Positions 60,285-64,000 of a stretch of 64,000 nucleotides of DNA are shown in pieces. A program made the position numbers and the translations under genes. Every line of letters begins with the position of its first letter. Position 1 is the stretch's first letter. This DNA comes from Amycolatopsis australiensis (lineage in GTDB: Bacteria > Actinomycetota > Actinomycetes > Mycobacteriales > Pseudonocardiaceae): NCBI RefSeq assembly GCF_900119165.1, contig NZ_FPJG01000006.1, positions 1,612,001-1,676,000 of the forward strand, read 5' to 3'. The notes beneath the pieces are model-generated. The model was not told where the DNA came from. It did not search any database and saw nothing but the letters and a program-made list of their open reading frames with translations.

Positions 60285-62819
60285 CTAACTCGCCGCCAGC
60301 AAGTTGGCGCAGCGGATCAGCCCGATGTGGGAATAGGCCTGCGGGTGATTGCCGAGGGACCGTTCGGCGATCGGGTCGTACTGCTCGGGCAGCAGACCGG
60401 TCGGGCCGGCCGCCGCGACGATCTGGTCGAACAGCTCCTGCGCTTCGGTGCGCCGCCCGGTGAGCAGGTACGCCTCGATCAGCCAGGCCGCGCAGATGTG
60501 GAAACCGCCCTCGCCGCCGGGAAGGCCGTCGTCGCGGCGGTAGCGGTACACAGTGGATCCGCTGCGCAGTTCCGCCTCGATCGCGGTCACCGTCTGCTGG
60601 AAGCGCTCGTCGGCCGGGTCGATCAGGCCGGTCAGCCCGACGAACAGCGACGCCGCGTCCAGGTCCGTGCCGTCGTAGGCCGTGGTGAACGCCTGGACCT
60701 CGTCGTTCCAGCCGTGCGTGAGGACGTCGTGCTTGATCTCCTCGCGCAGGCCGGGCCAGTTGCCCGGGATCTCCCGGCCGTACTGCTCGCCCAGCTTGAT
60801 CGCGCGGTCGATCGTCACCCAGCACATGACGCGCGAGTAGACCCGGTGGCGCGGCACGTGCCGCTCCTCCCAGATCCCGTGGTCCGGCTCGTTCCAGCGG
60901 CGCGTCACGGCTTCGGCCATCGCGCGCACCATCTGCCAGTCCTCGTCACGCAGCTCGCCGCGCGCCGACGCGAGCGTCTGCACCAGCTCGACGACCGGGC
61001 CGAAGACGTCCAGCTGGACCTGGTGGTTCGCCAGGTTGCCGACGCGGACCGGGCGCGAACCGGCGTAACCGGGCAGGGACTCGATGACCGCTTCGGCACC
61101 GATCACGCTGCCCGCCAGCGTGTACAGCGGGTGCAGCCGCTCCGGGCCGGCCAGCGTCGCCAGGACGCCGTGCAGCCAGCGCAGGTAGCCCTCGGCCTCC
61201 TCGAGCGACCCGAGGTGCACCAGCTCACGCACGGTCATCGCCGCGTCGCGGATCCAGCAGTAGCGGTAGTCCCAGTTGCGGACGCCGCCGATCTCCTCCG
61301 GCAGCGACGACGTCGCCGCCGCGAGCACGCCGCCGGTGTCGGTGTTGACCAGCCCGCGCAGGGTCAGCGCCGAGCGCAGTACCAGGTCGGTCTGCACCTT
61401 CGGCAGCTGCAGCTTCGACGTCCACTCGCTCCAGTAGCGGCCCGCGCGGTCCCGGCGTTCCACTTCGGACAGTTCGTGCGGGCCGAGGTCGGTCGTGCCG
61501 CAGCGCAGCTCCAGCACCACCGGCCGGGTCGGCGTCGGCTGCACCAGCGCGGTCGCCGTGTCGTGCAGGCCGTCGGAGGTGATGGTCCACTCGACGCCCG
61601 GCGAGTACAGCACGAACGGCTCCGACGTGCCGAGCACCCGCACGCCGCCCTCGGTGACCTCCAGCTTCACCGGCACGCCGCCGAACTCGGGCCGCGGCGC
61701 GAACGTGACGTCCGCCTGCGCCTCCCCGGAGATCACGCGGACCAGGTCGGTGCGGTGCTGCGGGCTCTCCGGCTCGAGGTAGTCGGTGACGAGCAGCCGC
61801 GACCAGCGCGTCTCGACCGTCATCGTGCTCGGCAGGTACCGCTGGCCGAGCGGGAGGCCGTTGCGGTGCGGCTTGATGGAGAAGTGGCCCGCGCCCTCAC
61901 CGCCGAGCAGGTCGGCGAACACCGCCGGCGCGTCCGGGCCGGGGTGGCAGAGCCAGGTCAGCTTGGCGTCCGGGGTGAGCAGCGCGACCGACCGCTCGTT
62001 GGCCAGCATCGACAGCCGCTCGATCGGCGGCGCCGACTCGCCGTAGAGCCAGTTGCGCCGCTCCTCCAGCATGAACGCGAGCACCAGCGCGACGTCCACG
62101 GTGTCGGGCACGCGGAAGCCGGCGAGGGTTTCGCCCTCGCCGACCTTGATGCCCACGTCCGGGCCGGACAGCCGGGCGAAGGCCTTCTCGTCGGTGACGT
62201 CGTCGCCGAGGAAGATGGCCGCGGTGGCGCCGACCTGGTGGCGCAGGATGTCGAGCGCGCGGCCCTTGTCCGTCTGGACGACCGCGAGCTCGACCACCTC
62301 CTTGCCGTCGGTGGTCGACACGCCCTCCCACTTGGACGGTCCGTTGTGGACGGCCGCGAGCACGCGGCGGCCCGCCTCGTGCTCGGCGCGGCGCACGTGC
62401 ACCGCGATGCTGGCCGGCTTGACCTCGAGCGACACGCCCGGCACGTCGAGGACGAGTTGTTCGAGCTCGGCCTCCAGCCGCCGGTGCAGCTCCCGCGCCT
62501 TCTCGTCGAGGGCGTGGATGAAGCCGATGTCGAACTCCGAGCCGTGGCTGCCGACGAGGTTCACCTCGGACGGCAGCCGCGAGAGCGTGGCGAGGTCACG
62601 CAGCGCGCGGCCGGAGATGACCGCGGTGGTGGTCTCGTGCAGGCCGGCGAGCGATCTGAGGGCCCCGACGGACTCCGGCAGCGGGCGTGCCTCGTCCGGG
62701 TTGAGCGTGATGGGTGCCAGCGTGCCGTCGTAGTCGCAGGCGACCAGCAGACGCGGAGTACGGGCGATCTGGACGATCGCACGCCGTAGCTCGGCGGGCA
62801 GGGCCTCGGCAGTCAACAC
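60285..62819 (-). CDS. Trehalose-6-phosphate phosphatase fused to GH15 glycosidase
   Basis: An 844-aa two-domain protein. Residues about 1-250 are OtsB-like HAD: D29/D31 in ACDYDGTLAP, the SGR segment and the metal Asp in LGDDVTDEKAF. Residues about 265-844 are a GH15 glucoamylase/trehalase fold with WDYRYCWIRDAAMT, GIWEERHVPRH (catalytic acid Glu) and LLPEQYDP (base Glu) near the end. OtsB makes trehalose from trehalose-6-P; GH15 trehalases split trehalose to glucose. If both domains work, the protein would drive trehalose-6-P to glucose. otsA lies 36 bp upstream, so the module is co-expressed. Confidence 0.88.
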   Translation of the reverse strand: MLTAEALPAELRRAIVQIARTPRLLVACDYDGTLAPITLNPDEARPLPESVGALRSLAGLHETTTAVISGRALRDLATLSRLPSEVNLVGSHGSEFDIGFIHALDEKARELHRRLEAELEQLVLDVPGVSLEVKPASIAVHVRRAEHEAGRRVLAAVHNGPSKWEGVSTTDGKEVVELAVVQTDKGRALDILRHQVGATAAIFLGDDVTDEKAFARLSGPDVGIKVGEGETLAGFRVPDTVDVALVLAFMLEERRNWLYGESAPPIERLSMLANERSVALLTPDAKLTWLCHPGPDAPAVFADLLGGEGAGHFSIKPHRNGLPLGQRYLPSTMTVETRWSRLLVTDYLEPESPQHRTDLVRVISGEAQADVTFAPRPEFGGVPVKLEVTEGGVRVLGTSEPFVLYSPGVEWTITSDGLHDTATALVQPTPTRPVVLELRCGTTDLGPHELSEVERRDRAGRYWSEWTSKLQLPKVQTDLVLRSALTLRGLVNTDTGGVLAAATSSLPEEIGGVRNWDYRYCWIRDAAMTVRELVHLGSLEEAEGYLRWLHGVLATLAGPERLHPLYTLAGSVIGAEAVIESLPGYAGSRPVRVGNLANHQVQLDVFGPVVELVQTLASARGELRDEDWQMVRAMAEAVTRRWNEPDHGIWEERHVPRHRVYSRVMCWVTIDRAIKLGEQYGREIPGNWPGLREEIKHDVLTHGWNDEVQAFTTAYDGTDLDAASLFVGLTGLIDPADERFQQTVTAIEAELRSGSTVYRYRRDDGLPGGEGGFHICAAWLIEAYLLTGRRTEAQELFDQIVAAAGPTGLLPEQYDPIAERSLGNHPQAYSHIGLIRCANLLAAS

Positions 62820-62855
62820 TCCTCCTCAGGAGCTCGTGCATGGTCAAAGACTGTG

Positions 62856-64000
62856 TCAGTCGACCGCTTCGGCACCCAACGCTTGCAGGAACGAGCGCGC
62901 CCATCGGTCAACGTCATGAGTGAGGACCTGGCGACGCATGGCGCGCATCCGGCGACGGCCCTCTGCCGGGTCGAGCGTAATGGCAGCCACCAAGGCGTCC
63001 TTCACCCCGTCCAGGTCATGAGGGTTCACGAGGAATGCGCTAGAGAGCTCGGCGGCCGCGCCGGCGAACTCGCTGAGCACGAGAGCGCCCCCGAGGTCGT
63101 GCCGGGCGGCGACGTACTCCTTGCAGACGAGGTTCATGCCGTCACGCAGCGGCGTCACGACCATCACGTCGGCGGCGGAGAAGAAGGCGGCCAGCTCGGT
63201 GCGGTCGACCGACTGGTGCAGGTAGTGCACGACGGGGTGGCCGACGCGGGAGAACTCGCCGTTGATCCGCCCGACCATCTGCTCGATCTCGCCGCGCATC
63301 CGCTGGTAGTGCTCGACGCGCTCGCGGCTGGGGGTCGCCAGCTGGACGAACGTGACGTCGTCCGGCTGCAGCCTGCCCTCGTGCAGCAGCTCGTGCAGGG
63401 CCTGCAGCCGCAGGTCGATGCCCTTGGTGTAGTCGAGCCGGTCGACGCCCAGCAGGACCGTCTTCGGGTTGCCCAGGTCACGCCGCAGCTGCGCGGCCCG
63501 CTCCTGGACGCCCTTGGAGCGCGCGAGGCTGTCGAGCCCGGCGGCGTCGATCGAGATGGGGAAGGCGCCGACCCGCACGGTCCGGTCGCCGACCTGCATG
63601 GTGCCCGGCCGCGACCGGACGCCGACCGCGCCGCGCGTCGACTCGAGGCCGATCAGCTGGCGGCACAGCCAGAGGAAATTCTGCGCCCCGCCGGGCCGGT
63701 GGAACCCGACGAGGTCGGCGCCGGTGAGGCCGCGGATGATCGCCGCGCGCCACGGCATCTGCATGAACAGCTCGACCGGCGGGAAGGGGATGTGCAGGAA
63801 GAAGCCGATGCGCAGGTCCGGTCTGAGCTCGCGCAGCATCGCCGGCACCAGCTGCAGCTGGTAGTCCTGGATCCACACGGTGGCGCCGGGCGCCGCGACG
63901 TCGGCGCTGGCCTGGGCGAAGCGGCGGTTCACCTTTACGTAGCTGTTCCACCACGCGCGGTCGAACACCGGGCGCTCGACGACGTCGTGGTAGAGCGGCC
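62856..64000 (-). CDS. otsA: Trehalose-6-phosphate synthase (partial, 5' end outside window)
   Basis: About 381 codons of a GT20 enzyme that makes trehalose-6-P from UDP- or ADP-glucose and glucose-6-P. The visible part reads [20 protein letters not shown] at the edge. [31 protein letters not shown], and [14 protein letters not shown] follow as in OtsA. The N-terminus and start are cut off by the window end. It converts the sugar pool for the fused OtsB-GH15 enzyme encoded just downstream. Confidence 0.93.
   Translation of the reverse strand, partial: PLYHDVVERPVFDRAWWNSYVKVNRRFAQASADVAAPGATVWIQDYQLQLVPAMLRELRPDLRIGFFLHIPFPPVELFMQMPWRAAIIRGLTGADLVGFHRPGGAQNFLWLCRQLIGLESTRGAVGVRSRPGTMQVGDRTVRVGAFPISIDAAGLDSLARSKGVQERAAQLRRDLGNPKTVLLGVDRLDYTKGIDLRLQALHELLHEGRLQPDDVTFVQLATPSRERVEHYQRMRGEIEQMVGRINGEFSRVGHPVVHYLHQSVDRTELAAFFSAADVMVVTPLRDGMNLVCKEYVAARHDLGGALVLSEFAGAAAELSSAFLVNPHDLDGVKDALVAAITLDPAEGRRRMRAMRRQVLTHDVDRWARSFLQALGAEAVD

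Overview
The window is very GC-rich, has almost no spare intergenic DNA, uses many GTG and TTG starts, and carries actinobacterial marker genes (lsr2, clpC1, carD, DUF2520/panC/panD/coaX, F420-dependent PPOX enzymes, WXG100/ESX-type proteins). Gene families, gene order and the style of the intergenic palindromes point to a Pseudonocardiaceae member close to Amycolatopsis. The genus is an inference; the class is clear. It is ordinary core chromosome with accessory insertions. I found no tRNA or rRNA gene, CRISPR array, insertion sequence, prophage or replication origin.

Two conserved blocks frame the layout, and both match the gene order remembered for Mycobacterium tuberculosis Rv3604c-Rv3579c. 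Block 1 (2-15724) holds a Pro/Arg-rich DUF6779-like gene, a PrsW protease, DUF2520-panC-panD-coaX (pantothenate and CoA supply), lysS, lsr2 and clpC1. Accessory genes sit inside it: a DUF6640-like gene with a MerR-type promoter, a methyltransferase, an AraC regulator, a TIGR03086 protein and an FhuF-like ferric reductase with an IdeR-type iron box. Block 2 (32597-55887) holds mutY, a carbonic anhydrase, rlmB, cysS, ispF, ispD, carD, an lpqE-like lipoprotein and radA. It is interrupted by a LacI regulator, a zinc-type ABC transporter with a candidate Zur box, two tandem DUF445 genes, a DivIVA-like coiled coil, an aldolase, an HD protein, an unknown membrane/cupin pair and an MBOAT operon.

Between the blocks (15814-32534) lie an ATPase-only Hsp70, a three-gene type VII secretion-associated cassette (EspC-like, WXG-plus-hydrophobic protein, YbaB), a frameshifted surface protein, pyroglutamyl peptidase, two M1 metallopeptidases, a large AfsR-type regulator, a DrrAB-type exporter, a sirtuin and a Tat-exported amidase. 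Downstream of radA (55982-64000) are an ECF sigma/anti-sigma pair, an ArsR-type regulator with its hydrolase, and a trehalose module. That module is otsA (cut by the window end) followed by a trehalose-6-phosphate phosphatase fused to a GH15 glycosidase.

Points most worth a second look: an ispD gene that appears to have lost its CTP-binding loop; two 51-bp palindromes of the same family, each placed directly before a ribosome binding site; a 19-bp-spacer MerR-type promoter; the OtsB-GH15 fusion; the type VII cassette; and an unknown membrane/cupin operon.
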